Of a stretch of DNA of 64,000 nucleotides, positions 43,669 to 52,156 are shown one piece after another. This DNA is from Chitinophagaceae bacterium PMP191F (GTDB lineage: Bacteria > Bacteroidota > Bacteroidia > Chitinophagales > Chitinophagaceae): positions 24,495-88,494 of the forward strand of contig LGYU01000019.1 of NCBI GenBank assembly GCA_001302245.1. Reading direction: 5' to 3'. Below the pieces are notes generated by a model. It did not search any database and was not told the DNA's origin. It saw nothing but the letters and a program-made list of their open reading frames with translations. Made by a program: the position numbers and the translations under genes. Each line of letters opens with the position of its first letter. Within the stretch, counting starts at the first letter, position 1.

Positions 43669-43871
43669 TATTAAGCACTTAATATTAGCATAACATTAAA
43701 ATAAGCGCCCGGCGATCAAATGTTTGCGGTGTCTGTCATTCATCTGGGTAGTTTGTTCATGTTGTCTGCTGCGCAAAACGTAATTCTGGTTTTACTGTGT
43801 TACCTTATTGTTAATCGCGTTAAATAATTGTAACGGAATTATAAACCAATCATTAAATGTGACAGATGAAA

Positions 43872-43901
43872 TTGTGTAAAAGGGTTCTTCGATTTCCTTT
43901 G
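43872..43901 (+). promoter_or_regulatory. Putative promoter of the TonB/phosphoesterase locus
   Basis: TTG at 43872 is followed after exactly 19 bases by TTCCTTTG, one mismatch from TAnnTTTG. The predicted start site is only about 8 bases before the ATG at 43916, which would make the mRNA nearly leaderless. Confidence 0.4.
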
Positions 43902-43915
43902 CACAAATTTTTTCT

Positions 43916-46675
43916 ATGCTGCTTTTGCGATCGCTAACTTGCTTATTCATTTTAACCTTTTCACTTTTGGGCAAGGCTCAAACATCCGGCCATACCATCA
44001 AAGGCACTCTGAGGGATGACAACACAAAAGAATTACTTATCGGAGCCACCATTCAGCTTAACAGCATTAAAACCGCCACACAACTAGACGGATCTTTTGT
44101 ATTTAAAAATGTAAAGCCTGGCACTTACAGGCTTACCTGCCATTACATAGGTTATACAGATAAGGATACTACTATTAATGTTAATAGTGATCTGCAACTG
44201 AATTTTGCAGTAACAACTGTTTCTGCCGGACTTTCCACCGTTACAGTACTGGGAAAACGTGATGCTGAATCTGATGCTTATGCTAAGAAAACAGAAAAAA
44301 ACGCAGTAGGTGTAATGAACGTGGTATCGGCGAATGCTATTCTGCAATCGCCTGATGTTACCATTGCCAACGTATTACAAAGGGTGTCTGGCGTTTCATT
44401 GGAACGCAGCACCAGCGGTGAAGGACGTTATGCTATTATTCGGGGTATGGATCAGCGCTATAATTATACACTGGTAAATGGCATTAAAATACCCAGCCCC
44501 GACAATAAGTTCCGTTATGTACCCATGGATATCTTCCCTTCCGATCTGGTGGAAAGAGTGGAACTGCACAAAACATTATCACCCGATATGGAAGGAGATG
44601 CCGTAGGTGGAGTAGTAAATATGGTGATGAAAAGTGCGCCCGCTACAGGTTTATACCTGAAAGCCAGTGCTTCTGCCGGTGTTAGTCAGAACCTGCTGGA
44701 CAATGGGTATGATAAATTTCCGGCAAGTGCTGTTAACAAGAAGTCTCCTTTCCAGTTGAACGGGTCCGATTACAATGCCACTGCCCAGGATTTTACACGC
44801 GACAATTACAATTATACACATACTTCATCAGCTCCCATTAACAGCTTTGCCACCCTGGCAATAGGCAACCGTTTCTTTAACAAGAAGCTGGGTGTAATGC
44901 TGGGTGCTTCTTACCAGAATGTATATAAAGGCTACAACAGCTTATTTGTTCCTGCAGAACCCTTGTTGAGCGATGGAACATTTCTGCTGAAACAGGTGAA
45001 CGTAAGAAAATTCAACAGCCATTTAACCAGAACAGGCAGCAGTCTGAAGCTTGATTATGCATTCAATCCCAATAATTCTATCAGCCTGTACAACCTGTAT
45101 GTGAATATGAAAGAAGCACAGGCTCGTACTACCAATGATACCATTATTTCATCCAACAGAACTATCGGAACCGGCCAGGTTTGGTACTACGGAAGATCCA
45201 GGTACCAGGACCAGACCATTTACAACTCAACCTTACAGGGTAATCACAAATTGAACAATGGTCTGGCTATTGACTGGTCTGCGGTTTATTCAAAAGCTAC
45301 CAACAATACCCCGGATTTTGGAGAATATGAACATCGTGGTGGTCTTAATCCTGACCGTACTGCATTACCAGACATTATACAGGATTTTAAACGTGCCTGG
45401 TGGCATAACAGCGACAGGGATATTGCAGGATATTTAAACCTGCATTATTCTGCTAACCTGAATAACATTCCTTACACCGTAAGTGTAGGTGGTCTATACA
45501 GGGATAAACAGCGCGAGAATACCTATGATCAGTATACTTTGACACCGGTGTTTGAAAACGGGGAGCAACAGTTGTGGAAAGGTATCTATAATTTTCAGTG
45601 GGCTGTAGCCAACCCGAAAGGTTCATTTGAAAGCGCCAACAACTATACAGCTTATGAAAAGATCAAAGCAGGATACGCAATGGTTAAGTTTAAGGTGAAA
45701 AAACTGGAAACTATTGCCGGTGTTCGGGTAGAGAATACCAACCAGGGATACAATACCAACCTGCCGGTGACAATAGAAGGTAAAACCGCCTCTTACAATT
45801 ATACAGACATCCTGCCCAGCATAAACTTTAAATATGCGCTGACTGCCAATTCAAATCTTCGCCTTATTTATTTCGGTGCTGTTAACAGACCGGGATTCTT
45901 TGAGCCGGTACCATATTCTATACAAGGCGATGACTTTGATGAGCATGGAAACTTCAATGTTAAACACGCCACTGCACAGAACATAGACGTAAGATATGAG
46001 CTGTTCACAAAATCAAACGGACAGGTAATGCTGGGTGGTTTTTACAAACACATCAATAACGCCATAGAATACGGTTTTGGTTTTACAGGTGCACAAACAC
46101 AAACGTATTATCAACCTGCCAACTATGGTAATGCCAGCAACTTTGGTTTTGAAGCAGTAGGGGAGAAATATATCGGTTCTTTTGGATTCAGGGGTAACTA
46201 TACTTATACCAACTCCAGTATTTCTACACCCAAAAGACAACCCTACAAAGACCAGAATACTGCATCACAGGTACGCATTATCAACGAAAAACGCCCTTTA
46301 CAGGGACAGTCAGCACACCTGGCCAATGCCGCCGTGTTGTATAAGAACACCAAAACCGGTACTGATCTGCAATTCAACTGGCAGTTCACTGGTAAACGTA
46401 TCGCCATGGTATCGCCTTACTATGGGATGGATTACTGGATGAAATCAGCCCATGTGTTTGATGCATCCGGTGAGCAAAAGATTGTAAGACATTTTTATGT
46501 TTTTGCCAAAGTGCAGAACCTGTTTGATACCAAATACCAGGTATACATCAACAAACAACCTGATAACATCAGTGTAATGCCTTTCCAGGATATTAAAAGC
46601 GGCAGAACACTGATGCAGCAAAACCAGACCGGCAGGGTATACCAGTTGGGTATCCGTTATGATCTGAACAAGTAA
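43916..46675 (+). CDS. TonB-dependent receptor (non-SusC type)
   Basis: A 919-residue outer membrane receptor. Signal peptide to about residue 21 (LGKAQ), carboxypeptidase-like domain (about 27-105: IKGTLRDDNTKELLIGATIQ), plug (about 125-240: NVLQRVSGVSLERSTSGEG, YAIIRGMDQRYNYTLVNGI, ERVELHKTLSPDMEGDAVGG) and a barrel with the final strand YQLGIRYDLNK. The plug pattern is of the FecA/CirA-like class with no SusD gene beside it. Lipoproteins and phosphoesterases follow in the same direction, suggesting uptake of a phosphorylated or otherwise ester-bearing compound. Confidence 0.92.
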   Translation: MLLLRSLTCLFILTFSLLGKAQTSGHTIKGTLRDDNTKELLIGATIQLNSIKTATQLDGSFVFKNVKPGTYRLTCHYIGYTDKDTTINVNSDLQLNFAVTTVSAGLSTVTVLGKRDAESDAYAKKTEKNAVGVMNVVSANAILQSPDVTIANVLQRVSGVSLERSTSGEGRYAIIRGMDQRYNYTLVNGIKIPSPDNKFRYVPMDIFPSDLVERVELHKTLSPDMEGDAVGGVVNMVMKSAPATGLYLKASASAGVSQNLLDNGYDKFPASAVNKKSPFQLNGSDYNATAQDFTRDNYNYTHTSSAPINSFATLAIGNRFFNKKLGVMLGASYQNVYKGYNSLFVPAEPLLSDGTFLLKQVNVRKFNSHLTRTGSSLKLDYAFNPNNSISLYNLYVNMKEAQARTTNDTIISSNRTIGTGQVWYYGRSRYQDQTIYNSTLQGNHKLNNGLAIDWSAVYSKATNNTPDFGEYEHRGGLNPDRTALPDIIQDFKRAWWHNSDRDIAGYLNLHYSANLNNIPYTVSVGGLYRDKQRENTYDQYTLTPVFENGEQQLWKGIYNFQWAVANPKGSFESANNYTAYEKIKAGYAMVKFKVKKLETIAGVRVENTNQGYNTNLPVTIEGKTASYNYTDILPSINFKYALTANSNLRLIYFGAVNRPGFFEPVPYSIQGDDFDEHGNFNVKHATAQNIDVRYELFTKSNGQVMLGGFYKHINNAIEYGFGFTGAQTQTYYQPANYGNASNFGFEAVGEKYIGSFGFRGNYTYTNSSISTPKRQPYKDQNTASQVRIINEKRPLQGQSAHLANAAVLYKNTKTGTDLQFNWQFTGKRIAMVSPYYGMDYWMKSAHVFDASGEQKIVRHFYVFAKVQNLFDTKYQVYINKQPDNISVMPFQDIKSGRTLMQQNQTGRVYQLGIRYDLNK

Positions 46676-46719
46676 TGATTAACCAAGTGTATCGCTTTTT
46701 TATTACAAACAAACATACA

Positions 46720-48261
46720 ATGAAGAAGAGTTTCGTAAGAATCAGCTTTCTGGCGGTTGCAACAGCAGTACTGTTTGCATGCAACAAGTCAAATGATGGC
46801 GCAAACATTTCCAAACCTTTAACGGTAGTAGGTCAGGCTATTTCAAGCGACACACTGCCTCTGAAAGATGCCAGTGGAAATGCTATTCCTTTGAAAGGAA
46901 CCATGTTATCCGGCAAGACATATCACATTATGTCAAACGTATCTGTTAATGCCGGCGACACTCTTTACCTGCAACCGGGTGTAACCGTTCTGGTACATGG
47001 TAATGGTAAACAAGGCAGCAGCCCAATGTTCCTTGTAAATGGTGTTATCATCAGTGATGGTAACAAAGAAAAACCCAACACCTTTACCGTATATGAAACA
47101 GCCAGCACTCCTAAATCAAACAACACCTATCTCAGCGATGTGGCAAATGACCCCGCTTATAAAGGTTACTGGAGTGGTTTTCAGGGCACACCTACCTGTA
47201 ACCTGATGGCTTTCCGCTGGACTCATATTGAGTACACTGGTGGTCCTTACGGCGCTAACTCAACTTTATTCAGTGCAGAACCCGGCGATCCTACCCCTAC
47301 TATTTACATGAATGTTAACCCATCATCACCTTATGGCAAACTGATCGTGGAAGATTCATGGTTGTTTGGCAGCCTGGATGATTGTATCGGTAAATGCCAG
47401 CACGTATATGTAAGCCTGATGAGAAATACATTAAGCAAACTGGGTGGTACCGGTGGTGAAGGCATCAACCTGAAGAACGATGTATACGGTGATATGGCTT
47501 ACAACTTCTGCTATGGTATTGCTACCAATGGTTTGAAAACTGCCGGTATCGACGGTTCTTCTACCATTGTAAACATCTACAATAATACCCTGGTAAACTG
47601 TGGATTCCGTCAGAAAAAAGCAACCCGCAACGGTTCTATCAACACAGAGACCAATGCTGGGGGGTATGTATTCAATAACATCATCGTAAACTGTAAACAA
47701 GGTTTAAGGATATCTTATCTTTCTGAGAAAGGAAGACCCAGCGATACCCTGAATACTTTATACGGTAACAACCTGACCTATATCGGCAGCACTGTAAAAG
47801 ATGCTACAGGCAACAGCCCGCTGATGTTATATATTGAGCCAAAACAATTCACTAAAAAACAGGCTTACGACGTTAATGGTTATGTAAACGGCCCGGATTC
47901 ATCCAATGGCACCAACCTGGGTTCTAACGTAATTGATACTACCAAATACAGCCCTGTATTTAAAAGCTACGACGTAATGGCAAATGCAAAAGGTACTTCT
48001 TACCTGTATTCAGTAATTCCTACAGGAGCAGATTTCCACCTGGGGGCAGGATCTCCTGCACTGAATACCGGTGTTTACAAAGGTGGCAGCGGTACCAACG
48101 CAATACCCGGTAAATCAAAAGCAACCTTATTGAACAAATATGGTTTCCCAATGACCCTGTTGTCCAATACAAATGGTCTTGATGCAGCTATCATCACTCC
48201 TCCTAATAAGGATATGGGAGCTTTCCCTTCAGATGGTACCGGCAACCAGCACACTTATTAA
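46720..48261 (+). CDS. Lipoprotein with right-handed beta-helix character
   Basis: A 513-residue lipoprotein; the ATG before KKSFVRIS gives the signal ending VLFAC (Cys21). From about residue 75 there are repeated beta-helix-like turns with many Asn and Gly (DTLYLQPGVTVLVHGNG, SWLFGSLDDCIG, NNTLVNCGFR, NNIIVNCKQGLRI), the pattern of parallel beta-helix surface proteins. No catalytic signature is evident. It lies 44 bases after the receptor gene and before a hairpin-preceded beta-propeller gene; a role as a surface partner of the receptor, in place of SusD, is plausible. Confidence 0.78.
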   Translation: MKKSFVRISFLAVATAVLFACNKSNDGANISKPLTVVGQAISSDTLPLKDASGNAIPLKGTMLSGKTYHIMSNVSVNAGDTLYLQPGVTVLVHGNGKQGSSPMFLVNGVIISDGNKEKPNTFTVYETASTPKSNNTYLSDVANDPAYKGYWSGFQGTPTCNLMAFRWTHIEYTGGPYGANSTLFSAEPGDPTPTIYMNVNPSSPYGKLIVEDSWLFGSLDDCIGKCQHVYVSLMRNTLSKLGGTGGEGINLKNDVYGDMAYNFCYGIATNGLKTAGIDGSSTIVNIYNNTLVNCGFRQKKATRNGSINTETNAGGYVFNNIIVNCKQGLRISYLSEKGRPSDTLNTLYGNNLTYIGSTVKDATGNSPLMLYIEPKQFTKKQAYDVNGYVNGPDSSNGTNLGSNVIDTTKYSPVFKSYDVMANAKGTSYLYSVIPTGADFHLGAGSPALNTGVYKGGSGTNAIPGKSKATLLNKYGFPMTLLSNTNGLDAAIITPPNKDMGAFPSDGTGNQHTY

Positions 48262-48281
48262 TCATTTTCTGAAATGATATA

Positions 48282-48313
48282 GTAAAAGGAGAACGGTTCC
48301 GTTCTCCTTTTAC
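48282..48313 (+). terminator. Intercistronic 15-bp hairpin
   Basis: gtaaaaggagaacgg and its exact complement are separated by only two bases, so the arms form a 32-base palindrome. It is followed by TTACG, not a T-run, and lies 17 bases before the next ATG. It may be a processing or attenuation site inside the operon rather than a full stop. Confidence 0.55.
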
Positions 48314-48330
48314 TTACGATTAAGATTGAA

Positions 48331-49317
48331 ATGAAGCATTTAATATTATCTGCGTTTGCATATTGTTTCTTATGCGTCGCCTGTTCAAAATCGAATAATG
48401 ATTCAGGTGGTACAACCAATCCGCCTGTAGAACCACCGGCCAATCCTGCAGATACCACGCCTTCTACCAAATATGATATAACCCAACTGGCTGCTACCAC
48501 AATTTTTGAAACTTCACCTGTGCTTACTGTAATGCAGCGACAGGACTACAACGAATTATCGGGCGTGGCTGCAAGCGTATTGAACTCTGGTATATTGTAT
48601 ATGCACAACGATGCCAAAAATTCACCTGTTGTTATTACCAATGCCAAAGGCGAAGACCTGGGCAAAATCGTGCTGGAAGGTGTAAGTACTACGAACCCTG
48701 AAGACATTAGCGTAGGGCCCGGTCCGGAATCCGGGAAAACCTATATCTACCTGGCAGATATTGGCGATAATAAGCACACACGTACTACTGTTGCTGTATA
48801 TCGTTTTGAAGAGCCTGTGCTCAGCAATCCCAATGCGCAGACGGAGATCCATATCTCCAATGCCGCAAAAATTACATTGAAATATCCTTCTTACGCCTAT
48901 AATGCAGAAACGTTGCTGATAGACCCCGTAACGAAAGACCTTTTTATTGCTACCAAAGAAACAGCCAAGAGCACTTTATATAAAGCAGCCTATCCGCAGT
49001 CTACCTCTGCTACCATTGACCTGGTATCTGTATTGTATATGCCATTTGACCTGCTTACGTCGGGTGATGTGTCAGTGGATGGTTCTGCTATTTTACTGCG
49101 TAACAAAAGCCAGATATGGTACTGGAAACGTTCTGCCGGTCAAAGCCTGGCGCAGGCATTGTTAATAGCGCCGGAAATGGCTCCTTATGCCGGTAATGAA
49201 TACCAGGGAGAAGGCGTTGGTTTTGCCGCTGATGGCAGTGGTTATTATACCAATACAGAGATCAGGGATTATCCCGGTGCGGTTTCCAATATTTCATTTT
49301 ACAAAAGAAAAAAATAA
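48331..49317 (+). CDS. Beta-propeller-like lipoprotein
   Basis: A 328-residue lipoprotein with signal ending CVAC (Cys18), a Pro/Asn/Thr linker (25-45), then repeats of beta strands typical of a propeller: YNELSGVAASVLNSGILYMH, PEDISVGPGPESGKTYIYLA, DIGDNKHTR, VYRFEEP, NAETLLIDPVTKDLFIATKE. I recognise the IAVGP...YLADIGDN...YR..EP pattern as a widespread family with no assigned activity. Its neighbours suggest a role in handling a phosphate ester, but the phytase active-site signature is not visible. Confidence 0.75.
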   Translation: MKHLILSAFAYCFLCVACSKSNNDSGGTTNPPVEPPANPADTTPSTKYDITQLAATTIFETSPVLTVMQRQDYNELSGVAASVLNSGILYMHNDAKNSPVVITNAKGEDLGKIVLEGVSTTNPEDISVGPGPESGKTYIYLADIGDNKHTRTTVAVYRFEEPVLSNPNAQTEIHISNAAKITLKYPSYAYNAETLLIDPVTKDLFIATKETAKSTLYKAAYPQSTSATIDLVSVLYMPFDLLTSGDVSVDGSAILLRNKSQIWYWKRSAGQSLAQALLIAPEMAPYAGNEYQGEGVGFAADGSGYYTNTEIRDYPGAVSNISFYKRKK

Positions 49318-49327
49318 CCTATAGTTC

Positions 49328-50512
49328 ATGAAAAAAACTTCAATGATGGTGCGCAACGGATTAATGATACTTCCATTAGTTGCGACGATGGCAATGACAG
49401 GATGTAAAAAAGATGATAAATCTGATGACAATACACCTGCTATCATACAATTTGTTTTTACTTCCGACGCCCACTACGGTATTACCCGCGCTGCTTTCCA
49501 GGGAAAAACAAAAGTAGATGCACACGTGGTAAATGCGGCTATGGTAGCGCAGATGAACACTTTGCCGGGATTGACATTACCCAATGACAATGGTATAAAC
49601 TCGGGGTTGAAGATCAATGCTGTTGATTACGTTTTAGAGGCTGGTGACATTGCAAACAGGATGGAAACAAGCGCCAGTGTACAAACAGCAGCTTCTTCCT
49701 GGGAACAGTTTAAGATAGATTATCTGCAAACCCTGTCTGTTAAGAACAGCAAAGGAAAGAATGCAGAATTGCTGATCGTTCCGGGTAACCATGATGTGTC
49801 CAATACCATAGGATATTATGCAACAATGAGTCCGCTTACTGATGCTACATCTATGGCAGGTATTTACAACCTGATGTTCAATACAACCACTAAAACTGCT
49901 GCCAATTACAGCTATAAGAACGACCGTATCAACTATTCAAGAGAAATTGGCGGTGTGCACTTCTGCTTTATCCAGATGTGGCCTGATTCCAGTGTTCGTG
50001 TTTGGTTGGAAAAAGATCTGCAGAATGTTGCCGGCACCACCCCGGTGATCATTGTAGCACATGATCAGCCTGCGGTAGTGACCAATCACTTTACCAACCC
50101 CAACGGTGATCATTCCATTAACAACGTTGATAAGTTTGATAACGTACTGGATGAGCAACTGAAAGACGGAACTTCTTCTACCGGTTCTAATGCCATTGAA
50201 CAGAGAGCGTTTGTTGCTTTCCTGAAAAATCATACCAATATCAAGGCATACCTGCACGGCCACGTACACGAGAGCAAGTACTATACATATACAGGGCCTG
50301 ATAATGATATTACCCTGCCTACCGTAGGTGCTGATTCTCCCATGAAAGGTGTGGTATCATCAACAGACGAAACCAAACTTACTTTCCATTTTGGTGCGCT
50401 GGATACAAAAAATAAAGTACTTACGATGAGAGAGTGCTACTGGAATCCTGCTCCTTCAAATCCTTCGGCTGCTATTCAATGGGGTAACAGTGTAAATATT
50501 TCTTTGAAATAG
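49328..50512 (+). CDS. Calcineurin-like metallophosphoesterase, lipoprotein
   Basis: A 394-residue phosphoesterase anchored by a lipoprotein signal (AMTGC, Cys26). All metal-binding blocks are present in order: TSDAHYG, EAGDIANR, PGNHDVSN, VAHDQPAV and LHGHVHESK. The enzyme should act outside the cytoplasm, probably on phosphomono- or diesters. It begins 11 bases after the propeller gene and is paralogous to the next gene, sharing INYSRE..GVHF and WPDSS.RVWLEKDL segments. A terminator separates the two. Confidence 0.9.
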   Translation: MKKTSMMVRNGLMILPLVATMAMTGCKKDDKSDDNTPAIIQFVFTSDAHYGITRAAFQGKTKVDAHVVNAAMVAQMNTLPGLTLPNDNGINSGLKINAVDYVLEAGDIANRMETSASVQTAASSWEQFKIDYLQTLSVKNSKGKNAELLIVPGNHDVSNTIGYYATMSPLTDATSMAGIYNLMFNTTTKTAANYSYKNDRINYSREIGGVHFCFIQMWPDSSVRVWLEKDLQNVAGTTPVIIVAHDQPAVVTNHFTNPNGDHSINNVDKFDNVLDEQLKDGTSSTGSNAIEQRAFVAFLKNHTNIKAYLHGHVHESKYYTYTGPDNDITLPTVGADSPMKGVVSSTDETKLTFHFGALDTKNKVLTMRECYWNPAPSNPSAAIQWGNSVNISLK

Positions 50513-50583
50513 GTTAAATTGTGTTTGTATCTGGTGAAATGATATTTCGATCAGTGGTATTCATCATACTAAAATATAAACGG

Positions 50584-50619
50584 GTAAAAGCAGAAGTGTC
50601 TTCTGCTTTTACTTTTTTT
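50584..50619 (+). terminator. Rho-independent terminator between the two phosphoesterase genes
   Basis: gtaaaagcagaag / cttctgcttttac (13 bp, loop TGT) followed by seven T. The T-run ends 6 bases before the next start codon, so the second gene depends on read-through or on a transcript starting inside this element. Confidence 0.85.
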
Positions 50620-50624
50620 AAGTT

Positions 50625-51701
50625 ATGAGAAAATTCTTTTGCCTGTTGCCTGTTGTATTGTTCAGCGCGGTAGTGACTGCACAGAATGTGAACCTGGTAT
50701 TTGTATCAGATCTTCATTACGGTATTTCGAGGCCTCATTTCCGTGGAGAAGATAGTGTAAGCGGAAAAACTGTTAACAGGGCAATGGTTGGTATGATCGA
50801 TACACTTGACAGGTTGTTTTTTCCGGCAGACAAAGGTATTGCCGCCGGTAAAAGAATAGATAATATCGCTGGTATCGTTATTGCCGGAGATATAGCAAAC
50901 AGGCAGCAGCCACCGGTACAGCCCGCATCTGTTTCATGGCAACAGTTTACAGACGATTACCAGGGTGTACTGCATTATACGCTGTTTCCATTGCCAGGTA
51001 ATCATGACGTGTCAAATGCTATTGGCTATCCTAAAAAAATGGAACCAGCACACGATGCAGGTGCTATGGCAGGGATATACAATATTGCTATGCATAAAAA
51101 TATTACCAGTGCGGAATATAACTATGCTACGCAGAAGATCAATTATTCACGGGATATAAATGGTGTGCATCTGGTATTTGTAAATATCTGGCCGGATTCC
51201 CTGAACAGGATCTGGATAGAAAAAGACCTGGCACGCGTGAGTAAGAAAACACCTGTCCTGATCTTTGCACACGATCCGCCGGCAGGTGATTACAAGCATT
51301 TTACAAGTCCGAATGGCGCACATGATATTAACGCTACAGATAATTATGAGAATCTTTTGAGTGAAATACACAAGGACCCTAAAAAGAAAAGTACAATATT
51401 GGAGCAGGCAGGTTTAGATAAGTTTTTATTGAAGCATCCGAATATCAGGGCCTACTTTCACGGGCATGAGAATTTTTGTGAGATGTATGATTATAAAGGT
51501 GTCAGCGGTAAACTGTTACTTCCTGTATTTAGGGCCGACTCCCCGATGAAAGGAGAAAAGTCTCGCCCCGATGAACATGAACTTTCACTCCAGGTCATCA
51601 GTTATGATGTTCGCCTGCACCAGCTAACAGTACGGGAGTTGTTATGGAATACCGCAAACGGCATTCCTCAATGGCGCCAGGAGCGGACCATTAAACTGTA
51701 G
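50625..51701 (+). CDS. Calcineurin-like metallophosphoesterase, secreted
   Basis: A 358-residue paralogue of the preceding enzyme, with a cleavable signal peptide (VVTAQ, residue about 19) instead of a lipobox. Metal-binding blocks: VSDLHYG, IAGDIANR, PGNHDVSN, FAHDPPAG and FHGHENF; in the last block the usual second His of GHxH is Asn (GHEN), a deviation that could change metal binding. Pairing of an anchored with a soluble enzyme mirrors the two S51 peptidases of the first locus. A terminator sits directly before its ATG. Confidence 0.88.
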   Translation: MRKFFCLLPVVLFSAVVTAQNVNLVFVSDLHYGISRPHFRGEDSVSGKTVNRAMVGMIDTLDRLFFPADKGIAAGKRIDNIAGIVIAGDIANRQQPPVQPASVSWQQFTDDYQGVLHYTLFPLPGNHDVSNAIGYPKKMEPAHDAGAMAGIYNIAMHKNITSAEYNYATQKINYSRDINGVHLVFVNIWPDSLNRIWIEKDLARVSKKTPVLIFAHDPPAGDYKHFTSPNGAHDINATDNYENLLSEIHKDPKKKSTILEQAGLDKFLLKHPNIRAYFHGHENFCEMYDYKGVSGKLLLPVFRADSPMKGEKSRPDEHELSLQVISYDVRLHQLTVRELLWNTANGIPQWRQERTIKL

Positions 51702-51740
51702 CAATGTCTATGCCTTTGTAAGACCTGTTGAACAATACGA

Positions 51741-51971
51741 TTATTTTCCAATGACCCCCTTACGATGCGCAAGACCCCAGTTCCAGAGCTCATAGAGCAC
51801 TTTGTTCAGTGACCTGCCGTGTTTGGTAATGGTATAGGAAAAGGTAAAGAAGTGGCGAAAGATACGTTTTTGAGATTGGAAAGGGCCGCCGGTGTTTTTT
51901 ATGACATGGATACAGTTAAGCCAGACTTTGAGCAATACGGATTCATTGAATCTTTTGAAATTGATGGGCAA
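51741..51971 (-). pseudogene. Remnant of an HxlR-family regulator
   Basis: On the minus strand the last 33 residues of a 76-codon frame (FSYTITKHGRSLNKVLYELW, NWGLAHRKG) match the C-terminal winged-helix end of HxlR-type repressors (YSLTxxGxxLxxVLxxLxxWG). Upstream the frame no longer carries the Cys-containing N-terminus or the RFNEL helix, so the gene appears truncated and frame-damaged. The plus-strand 62-codon frame over the same bases has no support. Confidence 0.6.
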
Positions 51972-52065
51972 ATCAATGCCATAACGAATAAGCCTTTCGG
52001 TTTATAGTGGTTATATGTAAAAAGGAAAATTAAGAAATATGAAATGCCCGGCCTGATGAGGCAGA

Positions 52066-52104
52066 TAAAAAACAAAACCCCGACCATATAATATGGCCAG
52101 GGTT
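52066..52104 (-). terminator. Intrinsic terminator of the sigma/FecR/sus operon
   Basis: Minus strand AACCCTGGCCAT / ATGGTCGGGGTT (12 bp with two G-U pairs, 5-base loop) followed by TTGTTTTTTA, 53 bases after the DUF4302 stop. Confidence 0.82.
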
Positions 52105-52156
52105 CTTCTGTTACACAGCATGCAGATACGGCAAGCCGGTGCTGCAATGATCTGTC

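Noticed and set aside
51819..52007. 62-codon plus-strand frame
   Set aside because: It is the reverse of the HxlR remnant; the minus-strand translation matches a known family end.
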